64,000 nucleotides of DNA from Aeromicrobium flavum (GCF_007992115.1 NZ_BJZQ01000004.1:62001-126000); one strand, 5' to 3'; positions 43,187 to 51,895 are shown, counted from the first letter of the stretch. Numbers and translations: made by a program. Notes: generated by a model not told the origin, from the sequence alone.

Positions 43187-44480
43187 CTAGTGCAGTTCGA
43201 CTTCCAAGTCGGTCCAGTAGTCCGTGATATTCCGGATCGGAATGAAGAAGGTGCGTCGCCAGCAGTTCCCACCTGGGCTGAAGGCGGTCGACGGGCATGA
43301 AACCCTGTCTGCCGCAACGTCGTAGATGCCTGCCGAGATGATGCCTCGGACTCCGGCCGAGCCGTCTGCTCGGACCCTATAGACGGGTCCGCCGCTGTCT
43401 CCGTGCGTGCTGGTTGCGGAATGTCGGAACGCTTCACGATGTGGCCGTTACAGATGCTCGACGAGTCTCCAGGGCACAGAATCTGGGCTCCCATCTCAGT
43501 CACTAGCGCGTTGCAGTGGTCCCCGGAGTTTGCGCCTCCAGTGCAGAGCGCATCCCCGGCGGCACTTCCTCCCGCGCCGGTAACCCATCGCGAACTCGAA
43601 CTCCCGTAGCCGCCGGACCAGACCTTGGGGCTGGTTCCGCCCTCTGGATCGATTCGCATGGCGTCGATAGAGGGGTGACGTACCGTGACGTTGGTGCCTC
43701 CTGACGTAATCAGGGTGCCTGCCGCGGTCCGCCATGCGGCGTTGCCGCCTGGGTCACAGTGAGCAGCAGAGATCAGCCGACCGTATCCACCCGGAGTCAC
43801 TGCGGCGACTCCCAGAGAGCAAGTCGAGTTCGTACTGTCTTTGCGCATAATTCCAGCTCCGAACCAAGGGGAGCTGTCGTTCTGCCGGGCGAGGCCGGTT
43901 ACTGACGCTTGGCGGCCGTGACGGGAGTCCCCGCGATCCGTTCCAAGTCAGCCTCCAGCTCGTTGGTTGACCGCGTGTCGTCGGCCTCGCCGCGAACGCT
44001 TGCCTTGAGGCCGCTGAAGTCTTCGGCGGGCGTGACGTACGCGATCAAGGGCTCACCACTCTTGGCCCGCGCGTTGAGCAGGAGGGCGGCTCCAGCCTTT
44101 CTCAGTTCATCTTCTGAGTACTTGGACTTGCGGATGATCAGTTCGGTCCCGGCGGGAGGGTTCTGCTGTAGTTCAGCGAGTTCCGCAGGAACTTCGCCCT
44201 TCCAGTTGAGGACCACGGTGGAGGGGTCGCTGCCTGCTTGCAGCGATGCTTCGTATCCGAGGATGTCGTGCAGCGCTGTGGTCAGTTTTTCTGTGTTCTC
44301 CGCGGTCCGGATGTCGTCGAGGCTGACTCCGTCTGGGATGGAGGTAACGACGGTGTCGTCCTTCGCTTCCAGCTCGGTCACCGAGTCATCTGGTGAAGGC
44401 AACCCGCTCGGCAGCGCGACAGCGCCGGCGGGGATCAGCAATAAGGGCGCAATCGACGCCAGCACTACGAATCGCTTCAT
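43187..44480 (-). pseudogene. secreted S1 (trypsin-like) serine protease with propeptide, two frameshifts
   Basis: The gene begins at ATG 44480 with a signal peptide ('FVVLASIAPLLLIPAGAVAL') and a propeptide of about 165 residues, ending at a stop 43,899. A frame change near 43,900-43,915 continues it: 'ASVTGLARQNDSSPWFGAG', catalytic His in 'GRLISAAHCDPGG', Asp in 'HPSIDAMRID'. A second change near 43,410-43,430 is needed to reach 'HSATSTHGDSGGPVYRV' with the catalytic Ser, ending 'WTDLEVELH' at TAG 43,187-43,189. The total (about 430 residues) fits streptogrisin-type proteases. All three triad residues survive, so the decay is recent. A strong terminator follows. Confidence 0.85.
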
Positions 44481-44587
44481 GAACTTTCTCCCTTGTGGAT
44501 ACGCGCGTAACCATGCTCCGCCGCAAACGCCTTGTCAATCGAGGTCCTGGCGGGCACACCCCAGACACCGCGGCGTTCACGAGAATG

Positions 44588-45203
44588 GTGACCTCGTTGA
44601 ACATCGGGAACGATGAACCCGAAACGGACCAGAAGGAGATGGCCTAGATCGCCGCGGAAGAGCGCCAAGCCCTTGGCTTCGGATTGATGGACCCTTGGAC
44701 CCCTGCCTCCTCGCGGGCAAGTGGGGGCATCCCGGTGTACCCAATCACCGCCCTTGTCGAGGACGAACGGCCCCGACGCGACCATTGAGCACTTCCAGAC
44801 CACAAGTCTATGCGGGGGTCCGCCGCCCTGATCCCTGTCGGTCGAAGCCGGATCATTGTCGAGAACGACAGCCACCATACCGTCCGACGACGATCGAGCG
44901 TGGCGCACGAGATGAGCCACCACTCGCTGTCTTCCCCGAGGGAGTCCTCTGCTTCAGACCACGACAGGCTGTGCAGCACGACCGTAGAGAAGCTGGCCCT
45001 CTTTATGTCCGGCCAAACTTCTAGCACCGAAGGCCGCCTGCAAGAAGCTCGCGTTCCGCCGGGCCGACAACGCCACGGTGGCCGCTACGTTCAACATCAG
45101 CACCCAGATGGCTCAGATGCAGATGAAGGGTCCACGAACATACGTCAACACGCTCTGGCGAAGCAGGCGCGCGCGCAGGCACCGTCGTAGACCGCCAGCG
45201 TGA
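44588..45203 (+). pseudogene. ImmA/IrrE-family metallopeptidase, degraded
   Basis: Reading across frames restores the family. 'IAAEERQALGFGLMDPW' and 'GGIPVYPITALVEDE' form the N-terminal part, 'IIVENDSHHTVRRRSSVAHE' with the zinc motif H-E-M-S-H follows, and in another frame 'KKLAFRRADNATVAATFNIS' then 'TQMAQMQM' is the C-terminal helix pair. In-frame stops occur at 'MA*IAAE' (about 44,645) and 'RRDH*ALPD', and a frameshift lies between about 44,940 and 45,030. ImmA peptidases cleave XRE-type repressors of mobile elements, so this may once have relieved the element's repressor. Confidence 0.75.
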
Positions 45204-45259
45204 CTACTTGGCTTGTGGGTGACAGCCAGCGGATCGGGTGTGACTCTCCTCAGACGAAG

Positions 45260-45604
45260 TTACGGGGACGGGGCAACGTCGAGCAGGTCAACCGGTGCAC
45301 CGGACACGACCGAGACCACTCTGAGAAGCTCTTTCCACAATTCTGGGCGACCCCGGGCGAAGGGGCGGGGTCCACGACCTGCTTTCGAGCCCTCATCGAC
45401 GAGCAAGCCGGCCGCAACAAGACGGAGCAAAACCGGCCGCACGACGCTGTCGGAACGGCCGATCGCGGCAGCCACCTGCCTCGTCGTCACCGTTCCGTCG
45501 GGGGCTGCAAGCAAGATGTGGGCAGACGCCAGCACCTCCGAGAACGCCGCGTTGTTGAACAACGCGGCAGACACGCTCCTAGCATCAGCGAACTGCCCCT
45601 GCAT
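45260..45604 (-). CDS. winged-helix transcriptional regulator (Rrf2/MarR-like size)
   Basis: A 114-residue protein from ATG 45604. The segment 'DARSVSAALFNNAAFSEVLASAHILL' precedes a winged helix 'TVTTRQVAAAIGRSDSVVRPVLLRLVAAGLL' (about residues 37-75). The last 35 residues ('GRPELWKELLRVVSVVSG') may form the dimer helix. The long open frame upstream is not coding. It is divergent from the PRTase-like gene, and inverted repeats lie in the shared 59-nt gap, so it probably regulates itself and that gene. Confidence 0.75.
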   Translation of the reverse strand: MQGQFADARSVSAALFNNAAFSEVLASAHILLAAPDGTVTTRQVAAAIGRSDSVVRPVLLRLVAAGLLVDEGSKAGRGPRPFARGRPELWKELLRVVSVVSGAPVDLLDVAPSP

Positions 45605-45617
45605 CACAATAGTGTAG

Positions 45618-45636
45618 GTGACGCGAACTACGTCAC
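45618..45636. promoter_or_regulatory. candidate operator between wHTH and PRTase-like genes
   Basis: An inverted repeat GTGACG-CGAACTA-CGTCAC in the divergent gap, flanked by GTGTA (45,612) and TACAC (45,641). Fits an autoregulatory site. Confidence 0.5.
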
Positions 45637-45663
45637 GCGTTACACGCCACGAAAGAGGCCAAG

Positions 45664-46125
45664 ATGACCTTGCTTCATTCTGCCGCGCGCACGATCGTGC
45701 CCCCCCGGTCCCTTGCCGGCCGGGTGCTCGAGGGGCAGGGACACCTTCGCTACCTCGCCACCCCTGACGGCCTACGCGACGCCTCTCAAAGGATCGCAGA
45801 CGCCGCGATAAGCCTCGGATGCTCCAGCGTCGCGTCCGTGTCACAGCACGCTGCCGGTCCTCTCGCAGCCGCAACGCTTCTGAACCCAGACCTTCAACTT
45901 GTCTCGATGGACCATCTCTGGGCAGGAGAAGTCGACAAACTACTACTCGTCGAGACGGTTGCGGTCTCGGGACACCAGGTCCGAGCCGCTATCGAACGAG
46001 CGCTCGAAGCTGGCGCGACTTGGGTGGGTGTCGTCATTCTCTTTCCTGTCCTGGGGACAAACGAGCTCGGACTCGTTGAGGCGTTCGGGCTCGCAGCGGC
46101 AGACGCCGTGTACGTTGCGGCGTAG
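45664..46125 (+). CDS. phosphoribosyltransferase-like protein, noncanonical
   Basis: A 153-residue protein from ATG 45664. The Rossmann-like PRTase pattern is visible: 'VASVSQHAAGPLAAATLLNP' (first loop) and 'VDKLLLVETVAVSGHQVRAAIERALEAGA', which matches the PRPP motif V-L-L-V-D-D-V-x-T-T-G but with Glu-Thr in place of Asp-Asp. 'TWVGVVILFPVLG' is the next strand. The altered acidic pair suggests an inactive or regulatory member, or a different nucleotide ligand. It sits in a cassette with a wHTH regulator and a protein kinase. The function is unknown. Confidence 0.65.
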   Translation: MTLLHSAARTIVPPRSLAGRVLEGQGHLRYLATPDGLRDASQRIADAAISLGCSSVASVSQHAAGPLAAATLLNPDLQLVSMDHLWAGEVDKLLLVETVAVSGHQVRAAIERALEAGATWVGVVILFPVLGTNELGLVEAFGLAAADAVYVAA

Positions 46126-46151
46126 GGCCCGGTCTCCACGATCCGGGGAGT

Positions 46152-46604
46152 TCAGAGGGCACAAGCAACGAAGGCAGCCCCAGCGGCGTCCGCATCAGCC
46201 GCGCCCGCCAGTGCCTTGCCCTTCATAATCAACTCGGGGCCTCTCAGGCCAACCACATTTCCGAGCACACGCTTGTCGCCCAACGTGACGAGGTGTGTTG
46301 CCCCACGCAACACACCGACTGCTGCACCCTCACCGCGTAGCCGTAGCTTCGTTTCCTTCGTCAGACCGGCGCGTGCCGCGAACCCGGCCTCCATCAACGC
46401 GGCAGCACGGATGGGGTGTACCTGAAGTTGCGAGGACAACGCCTGCACAAGATCGAGCAACTGAACCTCGGGTTCCGTCCCGGCAGTTGTCGCGTACTCG
46501 AAGCGCCTCGAGACCGCCATCTGGTCAGCCTCGTCGATAACCACTCCGCGCAGCACGGGACAACCGTGCTTGATTCTTACGGTGACTCCGACCACAAGCG
46601 CCAT
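46152..46604 (-). CDS. unknown protein of the terminal cassette
   Basis: A 150-residue protein. It starts with a strand-like 'ALVVGVTVRIKHGCPVLRGVVIDE', then a helical region 'LLDLVQALSSQLQVHPIRAAALMEA' and an Ala/Gly-rich end. The order of strands could fit an RNase H-like or ASKHA fold, but no catalytic acid pattern is convincing. Its start lies only 22 nt from the kinase start, so the two genes share a divergent control region. No family is recognised. Confidence 0.55.
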   Translation of the reverse strand: MALVVGVTVRIKHGCPVLRGVVIDEADQMAVSRRFEYATTAGTEPEVQLLDLVQALSSQLQVHPIRAAALMEAGFAARAGLTKETKLRLRGEGAAVGVLRGATHLVTLGDKRVLGNVVGLRGPELIMKGKALAGAADADAAGAAFVACAL

Positions 46605-46626
46605 TCCGGCACCGTACTCTTCCGGA

Positions 46627-47691
46627 GTGAACTCCGTCAGTACGGCCGTGGTGGGGGACCTGTTCGCCGGCAGGTACCTGATCGAAGCGCGTCTCGGAGA
46701 CGGCGCCTACGGCGAGGTCTGGCGCGCCAAGGACCGGCACCGAGACCAAGTGGTCGCTCTGAAGATCCTCTCGAGCACCCAGCCGGACGACGCTTGGCAA
46801 GAAGCTCGACGCCTCACCGAGCTTGAGAGTCCCAACATCCTGCGGGTCAGCAACGCCGACCTCGCGATCGACGTTCCGTACATTGCATCAGCGCTAGCTA
46901 CCAGAGGTACCGCTGCCGATGAGATGAAGCCGCTCGGGATGGCGCCTGCCCGGGCAGTGCACCTGATCCGAGGCACGTTGCGAGGCCTGCAACTGTGCCA
47001 CGATCGGAGGATTCTTCACCGCGACGTGAAGCCGGCGAACATCTTCATCGGAGGGACAGGCGACGCCCAGCTGGGAGACTTCGGCTGTGCGGCACTAATG
47101 GCACCCGACGATACCGGCAACCCGCACGGCGACCCGGACATCAGAGCACTGGAGGTCCTGAAGGGCGGTTCGTGCACGAGAAGTTCGGACATTTACAGCG
47201 CCGGCCTCTCCCTCTACGCGATGCTGACCGGGTCGCTGCCGTTCTCGTTGGCCGCCCTGGGTGACTTCAAAGCTCTTAGGGAAGCCGTCACAGCCGGGAT
47301 GCCAGATGTGCGAGACGTTGCTCCTCACGTCAGCCTCGGCCTCGCGCAGGTGGTACGGAAAGCCACTGCGCCCAAGCCAGCGGACCGGTACGGAACGGTC
47401 GCAGAATTCAGCGCTGCGCTCGCCAAGCACGCAACTGCCCACGCGGACATCTGGCGAGTTGAACCTTCGTCGGCTGCGCACTTGGACCACGTGGGGCACG
47501 ACCGCTGTTGGACGGCCGTTCGTAGGCACGATGCTCAGATGATTTACGTCTGCGTCGACCCGTCTGGTCGAAAGTGGGACGTGTTGGTGCGGCGTTCGAG
47601 CGGCCGGCGCGCGAACACCCTCTGCCGCAGCGGTCTGAACTCTTCGGCTACGACTGTCCACCTCCGGAGAATCTTCGATAAGCTGCGCTGA
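46627..47691 (+). CDS. Ser/Thr protein kinase (Hanks type), soluble
   Basis: A 354-residue protein; GTG 46627 ('VNSVSTAVVGDLFAGRYLIE') is preferred because the kinase fold begins just after it, although the open frame extends 19 codons upstream. The kinase domain has 'LGDGAYGEVWRAKD' (Gly loop), Lys in 'VVALKILSS', 'RRILHRDVKPANIFIG' with catalytic Asp near 133, and 'LGDFGCAAL'. The C-terminal 85 residues ('CWTAVRRHDAQMIYVCVDPSGRKWDVLVRR') form an extra domain with no known match. No membrane helix is found, unlike PknB-type kinases. It is the last gene before attR and may sense or signal in a defence response. Confidence 0.85.
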   Translation: MNSVSTAVVGDLFAGRYLIEARLGDGAYGEVWRAKDRHRDQVVALKILSSTQPDDAWQEARRLTELESPNILRVSNADLAIDVPYIASALATRGTAADEMKPLGMAPARAVHLIRGTLRGLQLCHDRRILHRDVKPANIFIGGTGDAQLGDFGCAALMAPDDTGNPHGDPDIRALEVLKGGSCTRSSDIYSAGLSLYAMLTGSLPFSLAALGDFKALREAVTAGMPDVRDVAPHVSLGLAQVVRKATAPKPADRYGTVAEFSAALAKHATAHADIWRVEPSSAAHLDHVGHDRCWTAVRRHDAQMIYVCVDPSGRKWDVLVRRSSGRRANTLCRSGLNSSATTVHLRRIFDKLR

Positions 47692-47917
47692 TCCGCTGGA
47701 CGCATCGTGCATCGCCAAGAGTCGGGCTCCGGGCCCGCCGCATTCCCTCGCTGCGGCGCAGGCTTCCGCTTCGCTCCCATGTGCTAACTCAGGTGCTACC
47801 GACGGTGTAGATCTACGAATCCAGATGAATCTCTCCGTTGCGGCAGCGAGCTCTTTTCCCTCCGTTTCTGGGCGTTGTCGTCATGCTTCGATTCTTCGCG
47901 CAACCCCGCGATGAACA
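47692..47917. other. right end of the element, non-coding, with arm-type repeats
   Basis: About 225 nt between the kinase stop and attR with no gene. GTGCT repeats at 47,781 and 47,793 (12-nt period, preceded by CAT) copy the left-end arrangement and may be integrase arm sites. Confidence 0.5.
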
Positions 47918-47942
47918 GTTCGAATCCCCTATCCTCCGCCAG
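47918..47942 (+). repeat. right attachment site core (attR), 25 bp
   Basis: A perfect direct copy of 33,655-33,679 (tRNA-Ser T-loop to CCA plus G). No tRNA body precedes it, so this is the displaced 3' end. Confidence 0.95.
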
Positions 47943-47943
47943 C

Positions 47944-47979
47944 CAGAGCCGACCCCCGGATCTCCGAGGGTCGGTTCTG
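47944..47979 (+). terminator. displaced native terminator of tRNA-Ser(GGA)
   Basis: A 12-bp stem (47,944-47,955 with 47,968-47,979, one G-T pair) right after attR. It probably followed the tRNA directly before the element inserted. Confidence 0.65.
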
Positions 47980-48103
47980 TCGTTCTCGGGGCCTCGCCGG
48001 CCCGCTGCTCATAATGCGGACACTGCCGATCCATGGCACCGTCATTCCCGACCGAAACGGTCGTCGCATCCGCGTCGGCCCTCATCGAGGGAAGGGACCT
48101 GAC

Positions 48104-48319
48104 ATGTACTTCGGTGGATCCATTGCTCTCATCGCGATCGGCGCGATTCTCGCGTTCGCGGTGACCGACGCCATCAACGGCGTCGACCTGACCATGGTCG
48201 GCTACATCTGCATGGCGGCCGGCGCGCTCGGCATCGTGCTGAGCCTGATCGTCAACAGCCGTCGCGGCGACGCCGCCGTCCGCGACACCCGTCGCGACGA
48301 CATCCCGCCGGCTCGCTGA
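48104..48319 (+). CDS. small two-helix membrane protein (DUF6458-like)
   Basis: A 71-residue protein; GGGAAGGG lies 7 nt before ATG 48104. Two helices ('GGSIALIAIGAILAFAV' and 'VGYICMAAGALGIVLSLIV') flank a short loop 'TDAINGVDLTM', with a basic, Asp-rich tail. This pattern is frequent in actinobacteria as a short conserved membrane protein of unknown role. A plus-strand frame extends upstream but lacks coding character. Confidence 0.8.
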   Translation: MYFGGSIALIAIGAILAFAVTDAINGVDLTMVGYICMAAGALGIVLSLIVNSRRGDAAVRDTRRDDIPPAR

Positions 48320-48386
48320 GTCGTCACGGCACGCCCGGGTCGGCGCCCGTCGGAAGCATCTGACACCGGCTGGCGTTGACCCGGAC

Positions 48387-49436
48387 ATGCGCGGTGAATA
48401 CAAGGTCCCCGGAGGCAAGCTGGTCGCGGTCGATCTCGAGGTCGAGAACGAACGCCTGAGCCAGGTCAGTGTCTCCGGGGATTTCTTTCTCGAGCCAGAA
48501 GAGGCTCTCCTCGACGTCAACGCAGCCCTGACCGGCCTCTCCGTCGACGCGTCCGTCGAACAGCTGACGTCGTCGATCGAGGGCGCCGTCGACTCCCAGA
48601 CCGCCTTCATCGGCTTCACGCCCGAGGCCGTCGGCATCGCTGTCCGCCGCGCGCTCGGCAAGGCCACCGGGTGGCACGACCACACGTTCGACGTCATCGG
48701 TCCGGTCACGATGGACCCCGCGATGCACGTCGCGCTCGACGAGGTGATCGGCCGCGAGGTGGCCGACGGCACCCGTCCGCCGACGTTCCGCTTCTGGGAC
48801 TGGGACAGTCCGCTGGTCGTGATCGGCTCGTTCCAGAGCTACGTCAACGAGATCGACGCCGACGGCGCCGCCCAGCACGGCATCGACGTCGTGCGCCGCG
48901 TCTCCGGCGGCGGTGCGATGTTCATGGAGCCTGGCAACTGCATCACCTACTCCCTCGTCGTGCCGGGTTCCCTGGTCGAGGGACTCAGCTTCGAGCGCTC
49001 GTACTCGTTCCTCGACGACTGGGTGATCGAGGCGCTGGCCGAGGTGGGGGTCAAGGCGCACTTCGTGCCGCTCAACGACATCGCCAGCGACGCCGGCAAG
49101 ATCGGCGGCGCGGCACAGAAGCGGTTCGCCGGCGGCTCGGTGCTGCACCACGTGACGATGGCGTACGACATCGACGCGGACAAGATGACCGAGGTGCTGC
49201 GCATCGGCCGCGAGAAGATGAGCGACAAGGGCACCCGCTCGGCCAACAAACGCGTCGACCCCATGCGCTCGCAGACCGGCCTGTCCCGCGACGCCATCAT
49301 CGACGCGTTCCTGCAGACCTTCCGCCGTCGCTACGCGACCCACGAGTCCGACTACACCGAGGCCGAGCTGGCCGAGGCGCGCGAGCTGGTCGCCGCCAAG
49401 TTCTCGACCCCGGAGTGGACCCACCGCGTGCCCTGA
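48387..49436 (+). CDS. lipoate-protein ligase A with fused LplB-like domain
   Basis: A 349-residue protein. The first ~95 residues ('YKVPGGKLVAVDLEVENERL', 'GDFFLEPEEALLDVNAALTG') match the small accessory LplB domain (or LplA C-terminal domain). The LplA catalytic domain follows (about 105-345) with 'VVRRVSGGGAMFMEPGNCIT' (the R-R-x-x-G-G-G motif) and 'DIASDAGKIGGAAQKRFAGG' holding the catalytic Lys. It ligates lipoate (or octanoate) to lipoyl domains using ATP. The accessory domain is at the N-terminus, reversed from E. coli. It stands alone. Confidence 0.88.
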   Translation: MRGEYKVPGGKLVAVDLEVENERLSQVSVSGDFFLEPEEALLDVNAALTGLSVDASVEQLTSSIEGAVDSQTAFIGFTPEAVGIAVRRALGKATGWHDHTFDVIGPVTMDPAMHVALDEVIGREVADGTRPPTFRFWDWDSPLVVIGSFQSYVNEIDADGAAQHGIDVVRRVSGGGAMFMEPGNCITYSLVVPGSLVEGLSFERSYSFLDDWVIEALAEVGVKAHFVPLNDIASDAGKIGGAAQKRFAGGSVLHHVTMAYDIDADKMTEVLRIGREKMSDKGTRSANKRVDPMRSQTGLSRDAIIDAFLQTFRRRYATHESDYTEAELAEARELVAAKFSTPEWTHRVP

Positions 49437-49459
49437 GCACGCCCGCGTCCCAGCCCCCC

Positions 49460-49520
49460 CACTTTTGGAACCGGATCCACCCTCCGACAGACACATCGCG
49501 TGGATCCGTTTCCAAAAGTG
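49460..49520. repeat. dispersed palindromic repeat, copy C (CCACTTTTGG family)
   Basis: Arms 49,460-49,480 and 49,500-49,520 (21 nt, one mismatch) around a 19-nt loop. C-rich before and GGGAGGGG after. It lies between convergent genes. Confidence 0.88.
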
Positions 49521-49555
49521 CGGGAGGGGACCCAGCCGCGGCCGGACGGTGAGAT

Positions 49556-49596
49556 AACGAGACCCGCCGACCCCCGAGGGGGTGGCGGGTCTCGTT
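49556..49596. terminator. bidirectional terminator, convergent genes
   Basis: A 13-bp stem (49,556-49,568 with 49,584-49,596) and a C/G-rich inner hairpin, ending TCGTTCG. It is just past the acyl-CoA dehydrogenase stop on the minus strand. Confidence 0.75.
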
Positions 49597-49607
49597 CGTG
49601 AGGTGAC

Positions 49608-50708
49608 TCAGCCGATCGGGTCGAAGACGTCGTGGTCGCCCACGGTCGCCGCGAGACGGGCGCGGTGGAACTCGCCGTCGCCGATCAGGTGCTCGATCGC
49701 GATGAGGCGGCTGGCGTAGTGACCGACCGAGTACTCGGCGGTCATGCCGATGCCGCCGTGCAGCTGGATCGAGTCCAGGCCGATGTGACGGCCCGCGACG
49801 CTGACCTGCAGCGCCGAGTGCGAGGCCGCCGCGGCCAGCTGCGCCGGCGTGGTGTCCTCGTCGGCCGCCACGATCGTGGCCCACGTGATCGTGCTGCGCG
49901 CGAGCTCGAGCGCCACGTACATGTCCGAGGCCCGGTGGTTGAGCGCCTGGAACGTGTTGAGCGTGACGCCGAACTGCTTGCGCGTCTTGAGGTAGGCGAC
50001 CGTGGTCGTCAGCGCGGTCTCCATGGCACCGAGCGCCTCGTGGGCGTACGCGATGCGGGCCCGGTCGAGCGCGACCTCGATCGCGCCGGTCTGGTCGCCG
50101 CCCTCGCCGAGCTGGACCGCGGGGGTGTCGCCGAAGGTGACCGTGGCCGCGCGGCCGCCGTCGTTGGTGACGACGGTCTCGACCGCCGTGGCGCCCTCGA
50201 CCAAAAACACGCCCGTGCCGCCCTCGGGCAGCGCGGCGGTGACCAGCAGCAGGTCGGCCCGCTCGGCCTGGACGACGGGGGCCTTGACGCCGTTGAGCTT
50301 GCCGTCGGCGAACGTCACCGAGGACGCCTCGGCCGACCAGCGCTTGCCCGGCTCCAGCCACGCCAGGATCGGCAGGATCTCGCCGCCGGCGACGGCGTCG
50401 ACGTACTGCTTCTTCTGGTCGTCGGTGCCCAGGGCGTCGATCAGGCCGCCGGCCAGGACGATCGCCTCGACGAACGGGTCGGGCGCGATGACCTTGCCCA
50501 GCTCCTCGGCGGCGAGCGAGACCTCGACGGCGCTGGCCTCGAACGGCAGGCTCAGCACGCCCATCTCGGCGAGCTGCTCCCACGCGGCGAAGCCGGCATC
50601 GGTCTTGGTGATCTCACGACGGGTCTCGGACGAGTCGTAGACGTTGGTGATCAGACCGCGGACGGCCTTGACGAGAGCCTTCTGCTCGGAATCGATGGTG
50701 AAGTCCAT
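49608..50708 (-). CDS. acyl-CoA dehydrogenase, second subunit
   Basis: A 366-residue protein from ATG 50708. The ACAD fold is seen ('ALVKAVRGLITNVYDSSETR' at the start, FAD-contact 'YLKTRKQFGVTLNTFQALNH', and 'DSIQLHGGIGMTAEYSVGHY'). The position of the catalytic Glu is occupied by a Gly/Thr-type stretch in the final motif, as in the non-catalytic partner of alpha2-beta2 FadE complexes. The preceding ACAD gene ends 1 nt upstream. The pair likely oxidises a steroid-type or branched acyl-CoA. Confidence 0.87.
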   Translation of the reverse strand: MDFTIDSEQKALVKAVRGLITNVYDSSETRREITKTDAGFAAWEQLAEMGVLSLPFEASAVEVSLAAEELGKVIAPDPFVEAIVLAGGLIDALGTDDQKKQYVDAVAGGEILPILAWLEPGKRWSAEASSVTFADGKLNGVKAPVVQAERADLLLVTAALPEGGTGVFLVEGATAVETVVTNDGGRAATVTFGDTPAVQLGEGGDQTGAIEVALDRARIAYAHEALGAMETALTTTVAYLKTRKQFGVTLNTFQALNHRASDMYVALELARSTITWATIVAADEDTTPAQLAAAASHSALQVSVAGRHIGLDSIQLHGGIGMTAEYSVGHYASRLIAIEHLIGDGEFHRARLAATVGDHDVFDPIG

Positions 50709-50709
50709 G

Positions 50710-51825
<1,116 letters not shown>

Positions 51826-51839
51826 GAGTGCCCCTTCGC

Positions 51840-51857
51840 ACTAAGCGCTTGCTTAGT
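51840..51857. promoter_or_regulatory. candidate TetR/KstR2-type operator of the ACAD pair
   Basis: A perfect inverted repeat ACTAAGC-GCTT-GCTTAGT, close to the KstR2-type A-x-CAAG...CTTG-x-T form. A TATTCT -10-like box lies just upstream on the minus strand, so binding would block initiation. Confidence 0.65.
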
Positions 51858-51895
51858 CTTGAGAATACTGTGCAACTGCCGTTGACACCAGCGAG

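Larger units (their letters stand above)
33655..47942. mobile_element. integrative mobilizable element in tRNA-Ser(GGA), ~14.3 kb
   Basis: The element is bounded by 25-bp direct repeats of the tRNA 3' end. It encodes a tyrosine integrase, XRE repressor, excisionase-like protein, Fic protein and MobF relaxase-helicase, plus cargo. Several parts (about 42.1-47.9 kb) have visibly lower GC and different codon use than the flanks. No coupling protein or type IV secretion gene is seen, so transfer would need a helper. Recombination between the repeats would give a circle of about 14.26 kb. Confidence 0.93.

Noticed and set aside
44477-44923. Minus-strand frame of 148 codons
   Set aside because: No ribosome site or motif; it overlaps the plus-strand ImmA/IrrE remnant, which explains the coding-like composition.
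33655-47942. Prophage
   Set aside because: No capsid, terminase, portal, tail or lysis genes; a relaxase is present instead.
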